Below are positions 18,641 through 27,059 of a stretch of DNA of 64,000 nucleotides, one piece after another. Source of the stretch: an uncultured Winogradskyella sp. (lineage in GTDB: Bacteria > Bacteroidota > Bacteroidia > Flavobacteriales > Flavobacteriaceae); assembly GCF_947498345.1 (NCBI RefSeq), contig NZ_CANMJY010000004.1:124001-188000 (forward strand), in the 5' to 3' direction. The notes beneath the pieces were generated by a model. It was not told where the DNA came from and did no database searches. It saw only the letters and a program-made list of their open reading frames with translations. Both the position numbers and the translations under genes were made by a program. The stretch's first letter is position 1, and every line of letters begins with the position of its first letter.

Positions 18641-19681
18641 ATGATTGTTACACCATTAGATTCAGCAGTATTAGACTCTAAAGAGCAGTACGTATTCTAT
18701 CATAAGATGATAGATTTTACACTTAAAGAATTGATTACTGCTGTGCAAGAGAAGCAAATACTTAATCAACAAGAAATAGTATTATTTAAGCAATATACGG
18801 ACTTGTTGCTCTATTCTATTGAGGCTATGCGTGTTAAGTATATGTACGATGATGAGGATAATATGAAAGTCGATTTAACCGATTCAAGTTTTCCAAATTA
18901 TCTTGAGTTTCGTTATCTGTTCAATGATTTAGAATTAAGAGAAGAATTCTTAAATAAACTTACAGATATTGATATTTTAAAAGACGAATTCTTAGATACG
19001 TTAATGCGCAAAAAACTACCCATTTCTAAGCGCAAGTTGTTCCAGGCTTCATCAATAGTTTACTATACATCGGCCAAAAAAGAATATATTTTTAATCGTT
19101 TTGTACAAGGTAAAATTATTGCAGCACCAAAAGAATCACCTGCAGAGTATTTAGTGAGTTGGAGTTTTTATGATGTTACGCACAACAGACCATTTATTTG
19201 TTACCTCTATTTTAACTATGATGGTAGAAATGCTCAAGATTATAAAGATGAAATCTATACAGTTTTAAAAAACACATCTGATCGAGAAATGGCTTTAGAT
19301 ACTATGGCTTACGCTATAGATAAGCGTTTACCAAAAGTATTACCAAAACTTATTAAGCGTATAGACTTAGGACCAATACATAATGTCTTTGCTAAGGATG
19401 AGAATGAAATTACCCATACGATCTTAGATGGTATAGCTAAAAAAACAATCCCACTAGAATCTTATGTGGTATCTTTTAAGGTTGATGAATTAGCTTCGCA
19501 GAGCGAATTTAAAGAAGGTGGTTTTTTTAGTAAACAGACCTTCCAAAAATGGGGAAGCACATATAGACAGCGTTATGTTTTTGCACCACACAGAATCATA
19601 CAATTATTGTATAATAAGACACCAGAAATTATGAATAAACTAGCTATTCCGCCTGTTCAGGTTTCTGATTTAAAAATATAA
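18641..19681 (+). CDS. Conserved-looking soluble protein of unknown function, 346 aa
   Basis: Not recognised. A 346-residue cytoplasmic protein without signal or membrane segment. The first ~100 residues are helical (KEQYVFYHKMIDFTLKEL...), the middle holds an alpha/beta region (SWSFYDVTHNRPFICYLYFN), and the end has a basic helical segment (QKWGSTYRQRYVFAPHRIIQLLYN). No catalytic motif is obvious. It lies between the coiled-coil protein and the lipoprotein, two bases from the latter, within the AAA+ operon. Its tight position suggests it works with the ATPase, perhaps as adaptor. Confidence 0.7.
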   Translation: MIVTPLDSAVLDSKEQYVFYHKMIDFTLKELITAVQEKQILNQQEIVLFKQYTDLLLYSIEAMRVKYMYDDEDNMKVDLTDSSFPNYLEFRYLFNDLELREEFLNKLTDIDILKDEFLDTLMRKKLPISKRKLFQASSIVYYTSAKKEYIFNRFVQGKIIAAPKESPAEYLVSWSFYDVTHNRPFICYLYFNYDGRNAQDYKDEIYTVLKNTSDREMALDTMAYAIDKRLPKVLPKLIKRIDLGPIHNVFAKDENEITHTILDGIAKKTIPLESYVVSFKVDELASQSEFKEGGFFSKQTFQKWGSTYRQRYVFAPHRIIQLLYNKTPEIMNKLAIPPVQVSDLKI

Positions 19682-19683
19682 GA

Positions 19684-20238
19684 ATGAATTTAAAGTATAA
19701 ATTTTATATAATCATTATTAGTTTTTTAACGGTTTTTGCATGCTCAAATGATGATGATGGTGGTAGTTCTAATAAAACAGCTATAGATATAGTAACTGGT
19801 ATTAATGCACGACAAGATAATCTTTCAGCTGGCTTTAGGTTAGGAAACCCTAATGTTAGAATGCCTTTAAACATCTCTTCAGTGTCGGTGATTGCATTCC
19901 CTAATCCTGTTAGAGATTTTCTATCTATTCAAATTTCTCAAACTAATGAAGTAATAACAGATATTTGGTTAGTTGATGCAAATGCAAACAAAATATTTCA
20001 AGATACTGATTTCAATGCGATTTTAAATGAAAACACCTATACTGTTAATGAAATTTCTCAAGCTTCAATGCAATCATATAATGATTTATCAAATACAAAT
20101 ATCAATTTAAATCTCGAAGGTTTTGAAACGGGTTATTATCGTGTTTTTATAAAAACTGACCAAAGCCTCTATTGGGATAATATTTATGTAGATAACGATG
20201 GAGCAGATATTACTGAGTTTTTTGACTCTTGGGAATAA
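19684..20238 (+). CDS. Lipoprotein with a T9SS-sorting-domain-like beta fold
   Basis: A 184-residue lipoprotein: signal MNLKYKFYIIIISFLTVFA followed by Cys and the flavobacterial run SNDDDGG. Residues ~73-165 follow the plan of a type A T9SS C-terminal domain: FPNPVRDFLSIQI, then ITDIWLVDANANKIFQD, then GFETGYYRVFIKT. Normally such a domain ends a secreted protein; here it is preceded only by a short linker and followed by about 16 extra acidic residues. It may be an outer-membrane lipoprotein that keeps the fold for binding rather than for sorting. It begins two bases after the preceding gene and 41 bases before the AAA+ ATPase gene, so it seems part of that operon. Confidence 0.72.
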   Translation: MNLKYKFYIIIISFLTVFACSNDDDGGSSNKTAIDIVTGINARQDNLSAGFRLGNPNVRMPLNISSVSVIAFPNPVRDFLSIQISQTNEVITDIWLVDANANKIFQDTDFNAILNENTYTVNEISQASMQSYNDLSNTNINLNLEGFETGYYRVFIKTDQSLYWDNIYVDNDGADITEFFDSWE

Positions 20239-20279
20239 TATACACTAGATTTAAGATTTTTAACTTTTTAGCAAATTAA

Positions 20280-22241
20280 ATGGAACACAATTCAACATTT
20301 CCTATAAAACAAAATGAACTCGATATGCTTCGTGATGAAGCGACATCCTATTTAAAATCTATACAATGGGAGCAGAGTCAACGTGCTAAGAATAAAGACA
20401 GCAATGGTAAAGATGAATCTATTTTACTGTATTTATCCCGAGCAAATAATGGAAGTAATGTATCTATAACTTCAGTGTCTAAAACTATTCTGGCTTTAAA
20501 GAAACGCTTGCTACCAGAGTCAGTTGCCATTCCAATAGATTTAAACCATACATTATATGCTGTACAAGAAGGTTTAACTCTGGGTATCTGGGTAAAAGAT
20601 AGTTACTATGATGCTTCAGGTTTATCCACCTTGTATGAAAATAGATCTGCACTGGATAATGCAGGGAAAAGAGAATACGAAAGTAAGATGCAGACAGCAA
20701 CGGCGTTTATGTTATTTGCAACAGCATACAAGATCTTACACGATTTAAAGCCTCATGCCTCAGATGATTTATCAGTTATGAAGCAGAAGTTTGCAGGTAT
20801 TCCTGAGGTATCATTAATATCACCTTTAAAAGGAATTTCATGCCAATTGTTTTATTACGACAAGTATTTAGGACATCCAGATATAATAAAATCAGATAAA
20901 GATGTCATTGATTTTACAGTTGTTTATTTTGAAGCCCTGATTGATGAAATTCAATTACGTAAAAGTACACTTGAATATACCGAAACCATTGAAGATAGAA
21001 CCTATAAGTTAGAAAGTTCAGATTTTGCTGTCGATGGTTGGAACAATGTTTTTGCTGGCACTGCTGTTAGTGTAGAATTCAATAAGGTTCAGTTTGAACA
21101 AATCGTCGGTAACAAGGATGCTAAACACTTTGCCAGACGTTTAACTGAACGTATCTTAAGTTATGATTTTGAAGTTAAGAAAAATCCATTTCAAGAACTG
21201 GGTGGTTTTATGCCTGTTTTTATGGGTTATGGAATTCCGGGTACAGGAAAAAGTATGCTTATAGCAGCAATAGCTACGCGACTAAAAGAATATAGTGAAA
21301 ATTTAGAGATCCCATTTTTATTTCACCCAATGCCAGATACCATTGTAAGTACATTTCAAGGTGGATCTGCAGAAAAGATGGTAGAATGGATGAAACCATT
21401 ACAAGATCCTACACGTTTAATTTTCGCCCCAATTGATGATGCTGAGAATAATCTACAAGAACGAACAGCACAAGGTGTCTCAGCAGGTGTTAAGGAAGTG
21501 ATAGGTGTGTTTTTGAGATATACTGAAGGTGCTTATGCAGTTAATTATGGCAATAGTTCTATTGGTTTGTTTACTAACCTTCCAGAAATGCTCGATAAGG
21601 CTGTAATTTCTCGTGTACAAGGGCGTTTTAAAATTGATGGTGCCAGAAACGAAAAAGACTTTGTCGATCAGGATTACTTATGGTGGAGAAAGCTTGAAGA
21701 CACTATGCCAGAATTTATAAACATGAGTAATCCTAACGGTTACAACTATTTAGATGCACAACAAGTAGCTAAAAATTTAGGTGAAATTTTAGATAAAATA
21801 GATAAGCCTACAGAAGAACGTGTTCTTGATACTTTTGAAAAAGTGTCGAGTAAGTATAAAGATAATGAGCATATGTTCTATGCACATTTGTATACTGAGA
21901 TTCAGAAGATATTTCCATTCTTTTCGTCTCGTGACGTGCGTAATATTCAAAAAGCAGTATCGCTTAGACTTACAGACTTTGACTTAGAACAAGATTGGTT
22001 CGAAAACCCTGAAGTGTACTTTAAAAAAGATTACGACACTAAGTTTGGTATGCTAAAAGAATTAATGCGATCTAATATGAAAGGATTAGATTTTAGTGAT
22101 ATCAGACGACAAGAAGTGGTACGTTATTTAGATAACGTAGCAACTATAGCAGATACGGACTTTAAGCGAAAAGTTGATGCGAGAATCAATCAATTAAATA
22201 TTGAAACTGAAGCTAGAGAGCAGTTTGGTAATGGTGATTAG
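20280..22241 (+). CDS. Classical-type AAA+ ATPase, 653 aa, function unknown
   Basis: A soluble AAA+ protein. Residues 1-~300 are a helical N-terminal domain of unknown type. The AAA core spans ~305-500: Walker A GYGIPGTGKS with Lys324, a pore-loop-like FQGGSAEKM at 359-367 (aromatic Phe at the expected place), Walker B LIFAPIDD with Asp386-Asp387, sensor 1 Asn433 in LFTNLPEMLDKAV, and Arg445/Arg449 as candidate arginine fingers. The usual Walker B Glu is Asp387 here. The C-terminal ~150 residues are helical. The pore-loop pattern suggests a threading or remodelling ATPase, like FtsH/Cdc48/katanin relatives but without protease or membrane segment. Neighbours (coiled coil, lipoprotein, Nudix, membrane proteins) suggest a dedicated multi-protein system. 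Confidence 0.82.
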   Translation: MEHNSTFPIKQNELDMLRDEATSYLKSIQWEQSQRAKNKDSNGKDESILLYLSRANNGSNVSITSVSKTILALKKRLLPESVAIPIDLNHTLYAVQEGLTLGIWVKDSYYDASGLSTLYENRSALDNAGKREYESKMQTATAFMLFATAYKILHDLKPHASDDLSVMKQKFAGIPEVSLISPLKGISCQLFYYDKYLGHPDIIKSDKDVIDFTVVYFEALIDEIQLRKSTLEYTETIEDRTYKLESSDFAVDGWNNVFAGTAVSVEFNKVQFEQIVGNKDAKHFARRLTERILSYDFEVKKNPFQELGGFMPVFMGYGIPGTGKSMLIAAIATRLKEYSENLEIPFLFHPMPDTIVSTFQGGSAEKMVEWMKPLQDPTRLIFAPIDDAENNLQERTAQGVSAGVKEVIGVFLRYTEGAYAVNYGNSSIGLFTNLPEMLDKAVISRVQGRFKIDGARNEKDFVDQDYLWWRKLEDTMPEFINMSNPNGYNYLDAQQVAKNLGEILDKIDKPTEERVLDTFEKVSSKYKDNEHMFYAHLYTEIQKIFPFFSSRDVRNIQKAVSLRLTDFDLEQDWFENPEVYFKKDYDTKFGMLKELMRSNMKGLDFSDIRRQEVVRYLDNVATIADTDFKRKVDARINQLNIETEAREQFGNGD

Positions 22242-22246
22242 TTTTT

Positions 22247-22834
22247 ATGAAAAACTTGAAAAATATAAAACACATCAACCTATCAAATGCTTGGGCAAAG
22301 TTAGACCGTATTGACTATGATTTTAAGTTTAAAAATGGTGAATGGAAGCGTTTATCTCGAGAAACCTATAATCGTGGAAATGGTACAGCAATATTGCTAT
22401 ATAATAAAGAAAAGGGAACAATTATTTTAACCAAACAGTTTAGAATGCCAACTTATGAGAATGATAAAAATGATGGCATGTCTATAGAAGTTTGTGCAGG
22501 AGCTATTGATAAAGGCGGAACACCATTACAAACCATTATAAGAGAAGTAGAAGAAGAAGTGGGTTATAAGATTACCGATGCAAAACAAGTGCTAACAGCA
22601 TATACATCTCCTGGCGCATTAACTGAAAAAATGTACTTATTTGTAGCTGAATATAATGACGGAATGAAGATCAATGATGGTGGAGGCTTAGAAAGCGAAG
22701 GCGAAGAAATAGAAATTTTAGAGATTCCCTTTAATACAGCAATACTAATGATACAAAATGAAGAGATTATTGATGCAAAAACTATAATGTTATTGCAGTA
22801 TGCTAAGATAAATACGTTAGTAATTCCTGTGTAG
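22247..22834 (+). CDS. Nudix hydrolase (NudK/ADP-ribose pyrophosphatase-like)
   Basis: A 195-residue Nudix protein, starting five bases after the AAA+ gene. The Nudix box is near residues 86-108, ending in the canonical REVEEEVGY; the earlier Glu expected seven residues before the Arg is Gly (GAIDKGG). The catalytic EE pair is intact. Overall layout (KQFRMPTYEN, SIEVCAGAID, YTSPGALTEKMYLFVAEYN) fits the GDP-mannose/ADP-ribose pyrophosphatase branch, which splits nucleotide sugars. Why it should be inside the AAA+ operon is unclear. Its stop codon lies inside a short hairpin repeat (22823-22842). Confidence 0.85.
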   Translation: MKNLKNIKHINLSNAWAKLDRIDYDFKFKNGEWKRLSRETYNRGNGTAILLYNKEKGTIILTKQFRMPTYENDKNDGMSIEVCAGAIDKGGTPLQTIIREVEEEVGYKITDAKQVLTAYTSPGALTEKMYLFVAEYNDGMKINDGGGLESEGEEIEILEIPFNTAILMIQNEEIIDAKTIMLLQYAKINTLVIPV

Positions 22835-22842
22835 GCAGGAAT
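22823..22842. repeat. Short palindromic element overlapping the Nudix stop codon
   Basis: ATTCCTG (22823-22829) pairs with CAGGAAT (22836-22842), with a wobble pair inside and a 4-base loop GTAG; TCTC follows. The composition is more G+C-rich than its surroundings. From memory, 'ATTCCTGC..GCAGGAATCTC' palindromes are scattered between genes in many Flavobacteriaceae genomes. Confidence 0.5.
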
Positions 22843-22886
22843 CTCAAAATAATAGAAAAATAAAATTACTGTTTTGCGGCAATAAA

Positions 22887-24122
22887 ATGGACAAGTTAAA
22901 ACAAGCAAATTTATATAGAAGTGAACTTATTCCTGTAAATGGTAAGTTAGTAGAGCGTTATAATAAATGCCTGAAAACTTTAGGATTTAAAGAAACTAAG
23001 TTAAAGTCGTTTTCGATTGATGGAGTAGGTTGGAGCCCTGAAGTTGCAGAGGAAAAAAAAGATGTTCAGTACCTTAATCACGGAGATGCTAATCCTCATG
23101 GTATTATTATTTCCCCTTTACAAAAAGGAAAACCTGTGTACTTACCATTTCACTCATTTGATAGAGAAATGATGCAGCATATTTTTAGGACTCATGGTAG
23201 AAAGATTAATGATATTACCAGAGATTCTGCAATATGTATCGATTTTGACCAAGATATAGATGTATTTTACGAGCCCTTAGATGTTTTAAAATATAATGAT
23301 GTTAGCATCACGTTTAGGCTTATAGATAATCTCGAAGACAAGCAAAAACAACAGTTAAAATTGGTCGATAAGTTTAGAACTGGCAACAACTTTATAGACG
23401 AAAACATCCATAAAGAGTTGTTACATTCAGCTATGACTTATGGTGACTTGCGCGATAGAGATTTAAGTTTGCATCCATTACACTTTTCAACAGGTTCTTT
23501 CTATACACGTGCATTTGACGGAGTTTATTTATTAAGGGATTTTATAAAACCCATTGTGGTTTTTGAAAGTAAAGATGCTTATAAAGAGGCAATAAAAGAC
23601 ACTATCCACGATGTGTTGATTTATCATATTTCGCAACCAGAATTAGTAGATAAACTCAAGGATCACATTATTATTGAGTGTGATTTAGAGCATATGGTAA
23701 AAACAACAAACTATGAACGCATTAAAAAGTTTGAACTCTACCAATCCCTAAATGATACTGACCATCCTATTAAAGAAATTTTAAATAGCAATTCCTTGTT
23801 TAAAAGCTATTTGAATAAAATCGATATAAAGACACGTAAACAAGTTATGGGAGTAGAGCTATATCTCGAAAAGCTTGAAAGAAGTAATGCATATAAAATC
23901 GAAGACATGGTAGACCAGTCCATGTATTTTGCCTTGCACCATCCGCATTCATCACTCTCGGCTGAGCATCGCGATTTAATTCATAAGCTTTTAGTTAATA
24001 TATCGCCAAAGGATGTACTGTTTTTATACTGGTATGATAAAGAACAGTTTTATAAGAGTTATGATACTTGGGACGATTCTTTTAGAGATTGGGTAATAGA
24101 AACGATTCGTAACAATATTTAA
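22887..24122 (+). CDS. Conserved-looking soluble protein of unknown function, 411 aa
   Basis: Not recognised. A 411-residue protein with no signal or membrane segment. The N-terminal third carries the segment 'FSIDGVGWSPEVAEEKKDVQYLNHGDANPHGIII' style, with several His and Asp residues (LNHGDANPHG) that could bind a metal, but no known catalytic signature. Residues ~240-411 are helical, with a pattern resembling repeats of a two-helix unit, ending KSYDTWDDSFRDWVIETI. It lies 52 bases after the Nudix gene in the AAA+ operon. Confidence 0.7.
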   Translation: MDKLKQANLYRSELIPVNGKLVERYNKCLKTLGFKETKLKSFSIDGVGWSPEVAEEKKDVQYLNHGDANPHGIIISPLQKGKPVYLPFHSFDREMMQHIFRTHGRKINDITRDSAICIDFDQDIDVFYEPLDVLKYNDVSITFRLIDNLEDKQKQQLKLVDKFRTGNNFIDENIHKELLHSAMTYGDLRDRDLSLHPLHFSTGSFYTRAFDGVYLLRDFIKPIVVFESKDAYKEAIKDTIHDVLIYHISQPELVDKLKDHIIIECDLEHMVKTTNYERIKKFELYQSLNDTDHPIKEILNSNSLFKSYLNKIDIKTRKQVMGVELYLEKLERSNAYKIEDMVDQSMYFALHHPHSSLSAEHRDLIHKLLVNISPKDVLFLYWYDKEQFYKSYDTWDDSFRDWVIETIRNNI

Positions 24123-24163
24123 GAATTTTAGACTAATTTTATAAGAAGCTAAAACACAAAGTC

Positions 24164-24706
24164 ATGGGAATAGATATTATAGCATTTATATTAGGTATAT
24201 TACTCGGAATATTTTTGTATTGGAGAGAATCTAACAGTAATGGCGTATATAGGTTTCTAAACAAAATTGTAAATAGTAAAGAATTGCAAATGAGTGCTGA
24301 TAATCCTAAGGGATTTGTTTTTAAGCAATCGTTTTTACCACGTTTAATTTTTGTAATTATATTAACCTTAACTGTGACGTTAATCGTTCAATTTTTAACT
24401 CCTTTAAATATTTTTTCTAGCGTAGATGGTGTTTCTGCTTATGCATCCTTTGCAACAGGAACACTTTTAGGAACTTATTTGGCTAACTTCGTTATTAAAA
24501 CTACTGAAGTTGTTGAAGAAAAAAGTGATTCCATAGGTGATATGGTAGAAGGCGCTGTAGAAAAAGGAAAAGATTTTATAGAGGATTTAAAAAATAAAAA
24601 CAATAAGGTTATTGAAGTAGCCAAAAAAGAAATAGAGAATGAGCCAGAGCCAGAAGCAGATCAAAAATCTGCTCGTGAGCGATTAAAGGATAAGGGACTA
24701 ATGTAG
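24164..24706 (+). CDS. Membrane protein with cytoplasmic helical tail, 180 aa
   Basis: Not recognised. There are three hydrophobic segments: residues ~3-20 (IIAFILGILLGIFLYW), ~58-77 (PRLIFVIILTLTVTLIVQFL) and ~88-112 (AYASFATGTLLGTYLANFVI). The remaining third is a charged amphipathic helix, rich in Glu and Lys (VVEEKSDSIGDMVEGAVEKG...), ending in a basic stretch. It belongs to the co-directional AAA+ run and could tether the cytoplasmic partners to the membrane. The start ATG at 24164 is the first in frame after a 41-base gap. Confidence 0.68.
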   Translation: MGIDIIAFILGILLGIFLYWRESNSNGVYRFLNKIVNSKELQMSADNPKGFVFKQSFLPRLIFVIILTLTVTLIVQFLTPLNIFSSVDGVSAYASFATGTLLGTYLANFVIKTTEVVEEKSDSIGDMVEGAVEKGKDFIEDLKNKNNKVIEVAKKEIENEPEPEADQKSARERLKDKGLM

Positions 24707-24717
24707 AAGATCGAGTC

Positions 24718-24739
24718 ATTCTGAACTCATTTTCAGAAT
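24718..24739. repeat. Intergenic hairpin of the 'GTCATTCTGAA' type
   Basis: ATTCTGAA (24718-24725) pairs with TTCAGAAT (24732-24739) over a 6-base loop. GTC precedes and TTCTT follows. I remember similar 'GTCATTCTGAA...TTCAGAATCTC' sequences as dispersed repeats in Flavobacteriaceae. It might also act as a weak terminator after the 180-aa gene, though the T run is poor. Confidence 0.45.
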
Positions 24740-24813
24740 TTCTTAAAAAAATTATTAATCTAATGATTGCTATGTCCTAATGTATCAGGTCCCGCAATGA
24801 TAACAATATATTC

Positions 24814-26505
24814 ATGATAAAATCTTATTGGAATAAAGGAACAAAACAAAAACGAATTACAATTTTTGTAGGGTTACTCCTTTTAATACTACTCTTTTTC
24901 TTTAGAGACGATTACCAACCTTTTTTACTATTTATTAGAAAATACATTTTTGTAATTTTAATAAGCCTTTTGGTTTTAATACTGGGTTTAAGAAAGTTTA
25001 GAAAAACAGCAAGTACAGGTAGTAGATTAGGTATTTTAGGTTTACTAATTGTATTTTTTGGACTTTTATATTTTCTGGGCTGGAACCAAGGCCTGTACGA
25101 TTACATGAAAACCTATAATGTATTTAATAGTCTTAATAAAGTAGAAATTGACGAATTACCTTTAACACAGAACGAACGCATTCAGCCATTGCGAAATGTT
25201 TTCTCAATGGCCAATGAAAGTGTAGGAGAAACCAAGGATGTATCATTACCACATTTAGTAAGAATTGGTACTGAGAACAAATGGACCATGGCTATACAGC
25301 CTAGTGAAAAATATATTATGCAGCGTATTAGCGATAATACTGAAGAAGTTTTTGCAGTGAGTAGTACAACACCATTTCCAAGGTTTTCAAACGAAAACCG
25401 TATTGATGTCACCTTTTCAATAGGTGAGTCTTTAAAGTTTAGTAGAAATACCTATAATGCCGTGGTACAACGCTTTAATCCATGGATGTTATTTAATTAC
25501 CAGCCTAGTGACACCTATTATATGAAGAATGATGAAGGTGTTTGGGTACAGGTGGTAAGTCTAATAAAGTGGAAAGGTTTCTTTTTTCCTTATCCATCGT
25601 TTGGTGGTGTAATGATTATTGATAATGGAGAACACGATATCAACGATTATATAGAACGTATTACCATAGGTAAAGGTACGTTTGTGAGTCCAGATGAAAT
25701 TAAAAACTACCCATTTTTAAACAAACAGAATACTTTAGCAGAAGAAGTATCGCAACTACAGGCAGAATCTTTAAAATTTTTAGGTGGATTTAGCGACCCT
25801 TTACCTTGGAACATGGAGACAGCAGTAAAAATTCCATTAATGCCAAAAGACCAGAATCAGCAACCATATGTAACCGATTTTGATTTTGCAGGGAGTAATT
25901 CTGATGCTTACAGTGGCTTATATCATTGGTTTGGATTAGAACCTGTAGGTGATGAGCGTACAAGCTTAAGTTACAGTGTCTTTGTACCTGCAGATGGAAC
26001 CGATAAACTATACTACTATGACCATGCCACTAAGAAACAAGGTTATGCAGGTGTGTCAGCGATGCCACTAAAAGTAAAAGAATCTCGTAAAGAATATGAC
26101 TGGAAAGCCAGTACACCAGTTGAGTTTAGACCCTATATTAAAGATATAGCAGGAAGAAAACGTATGTTCTTCTTAGGAACAATATCTTCAATTAGTGAAG
26201 AAAATGCGCAACAGTTCGATGGCTCTGCAACACCAGATTTGGTTTTAATAGATAGCGAATATAGAGACGTCATATGGATTGATGTTAAGCATCCTAGTAG
26301 TTGGGATGAAACTGTATACAACCAATTAAATGAAGCCTGGAGAGCAAGCGAGGGAATTGGTTATTACTATAAAGAAGAGCCAAAAGATGAAGATTTAATG
26401 CAAACACAGATTGACTCATTAAAAACGATTCCTAAAGTTGATGATAATACTGAGCAAATAGAAGCATTACAGCGTCAAATAGATTCTTTGAAGGCTTTAA
26501 AATGA
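24814..26505 (+). CDS. Membrane-anchored protein with large extracytoplasmic or cytoplasmic domain, 563 aa
   Basis: Not recognised. The first ~95 residues contain three hydrophobic segments (about 16-29, 38-58 and 70-90). The remaining ~450 residues are a soluble, beta-rich domain with many aromatic residues, including NPWMLFNYQPSDTYYM, FPYPSFGGVMIID, SDAYSGLYHWFGLEPVG and VLIDSEYRDVIWIDV, suggesting several beta-sandwich units. It ends in a short coiled coil (QIEALQRQIDSLKALK). No catalytic motif seen. It continues the AAA+ run after a 107-base gap with a hairpin, so it may be in the same transcript or have its own promoter. Confidence 0.72.
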   Translation: MIKSYWNKGTKQKRITIFVGLLLLILLFFFRDDYQPFLLFIRKYIFVILISLLVLILGLRKFRKTASTGSRLGILGLLIVFFGLLYFLGWNQGLYDYMKTYNVFNSLNKVEIDELPLTQNERIQPLRNVFSMANESVGETKDVSLPHLVRIGTENKWTMAIQPSEKYIMQRISDNTEEVFAVSSTTPFPRFSNENRIDVTFSIGESLKFSRNTYNAVVQRFNPWMLFNYQPSDTYYMKNDEGVWVQVVSLIKWKGFFFPYPSFGGVMIIDNGEHDINDYIERITIGKGTFVSPDEIKNYPFLNKQNTLAEEVSQLQAESLKFLGGFSDPLPWNMETAVKIPLMPKDQNQQPYVTDFDFAGSNSDAYSGLYHWFGLEPVGDERTSLSYSVFVPADGTDKLYYYDHATKKQGYAGVSAMPLKVKESRKEYDWKASTPVEFRPYIKDIAGRKRMFFLGTISSISEENAQQFDGSATPDLVLIDSEYRDVIWIDVKHPSSWDETVYNQLNEAWRASEGIGYYYKEEPKDEDLMQTQIDSLKTIPKVDDNTEQIEALQRQIDSLKALK

Positions 26506-26585
26506 CTATGATTAATGGATATACTATAGTCTTCATATTGTAACTTTAATGAAAGTTTTAAGACCTATATTATAAAGATTTTATT

Positions 26586-27059
26586 ATGGGTTTCATGGGG
26601 TTTGGTATGCAGAAATGGATTTATACGATGCGTCCGCGTCAACCATATTCTATGGAGCGTAAAGGCTCATTTACAAAAATCCCGATTTATGAAAGAGAGT
26701 TTAAGTTGCGGCCTTCAAAAAATAAAGGGAACTATAATTTTGGAATTTTACTTTTTTTAGTATTAACTATGCTAACCTGTATTTCTATACCTAATTGGTT
26801 AAAACAAGCAAGAATACATAATCAAAAAGTAGAAACTTTGAGAGAGGCTAAAAATGATCGAGCTTTTAAATTTCTGTTAACATCAGGAACGAGGAGATTA
26901 AACGCACAAAATTACATAGGCGCATTATCAGAATTTAAGCTTGCTAAAAATATCAAACCAAATTCAATAGAAGCTAATCAATTATTACTGGAAGTTGTAA
27001 GTTTACTTTGTGAAAAAAATGATATATACTGTAAGGAATATGAAAATTTACAATTCTAG
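26586..27059 (+). CDS. Single-pass membrane protein with TPR-like end, 157 aa
   Basis: Not recognised. Residues 1-50 are basic and polar (MGFMGFGMQKWIYTMRPRQP...), followed by one membrane segment at ~53-73 (FGILLFLVLTMLTCISIPNW). The C-terminal half resembles one or two tetratricopeptide helices (RRLNAQNYIGALSEFKLAKNIKPNSIEANQLLLE). It may be the last gene of the AAA+ run. Its end overlaps by 12 bases, tail to tail, the MarR-GNAT gene on the other strand. Confidence 0.66.
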   Translation: MGFMGFGMQKWIYTMRPRQPYSMERKGSFTKIPIYEREFKLRPSKNKGNYNFGILLFLVLTMLTCISIPNWLKQARIHNQKVETLREAKNDRAFKFLLTSGTRRLNAQNYIGALSEFKLAKNIKPNSIEANQLLLEVVSLLCEKNDIYCKEYENLQF

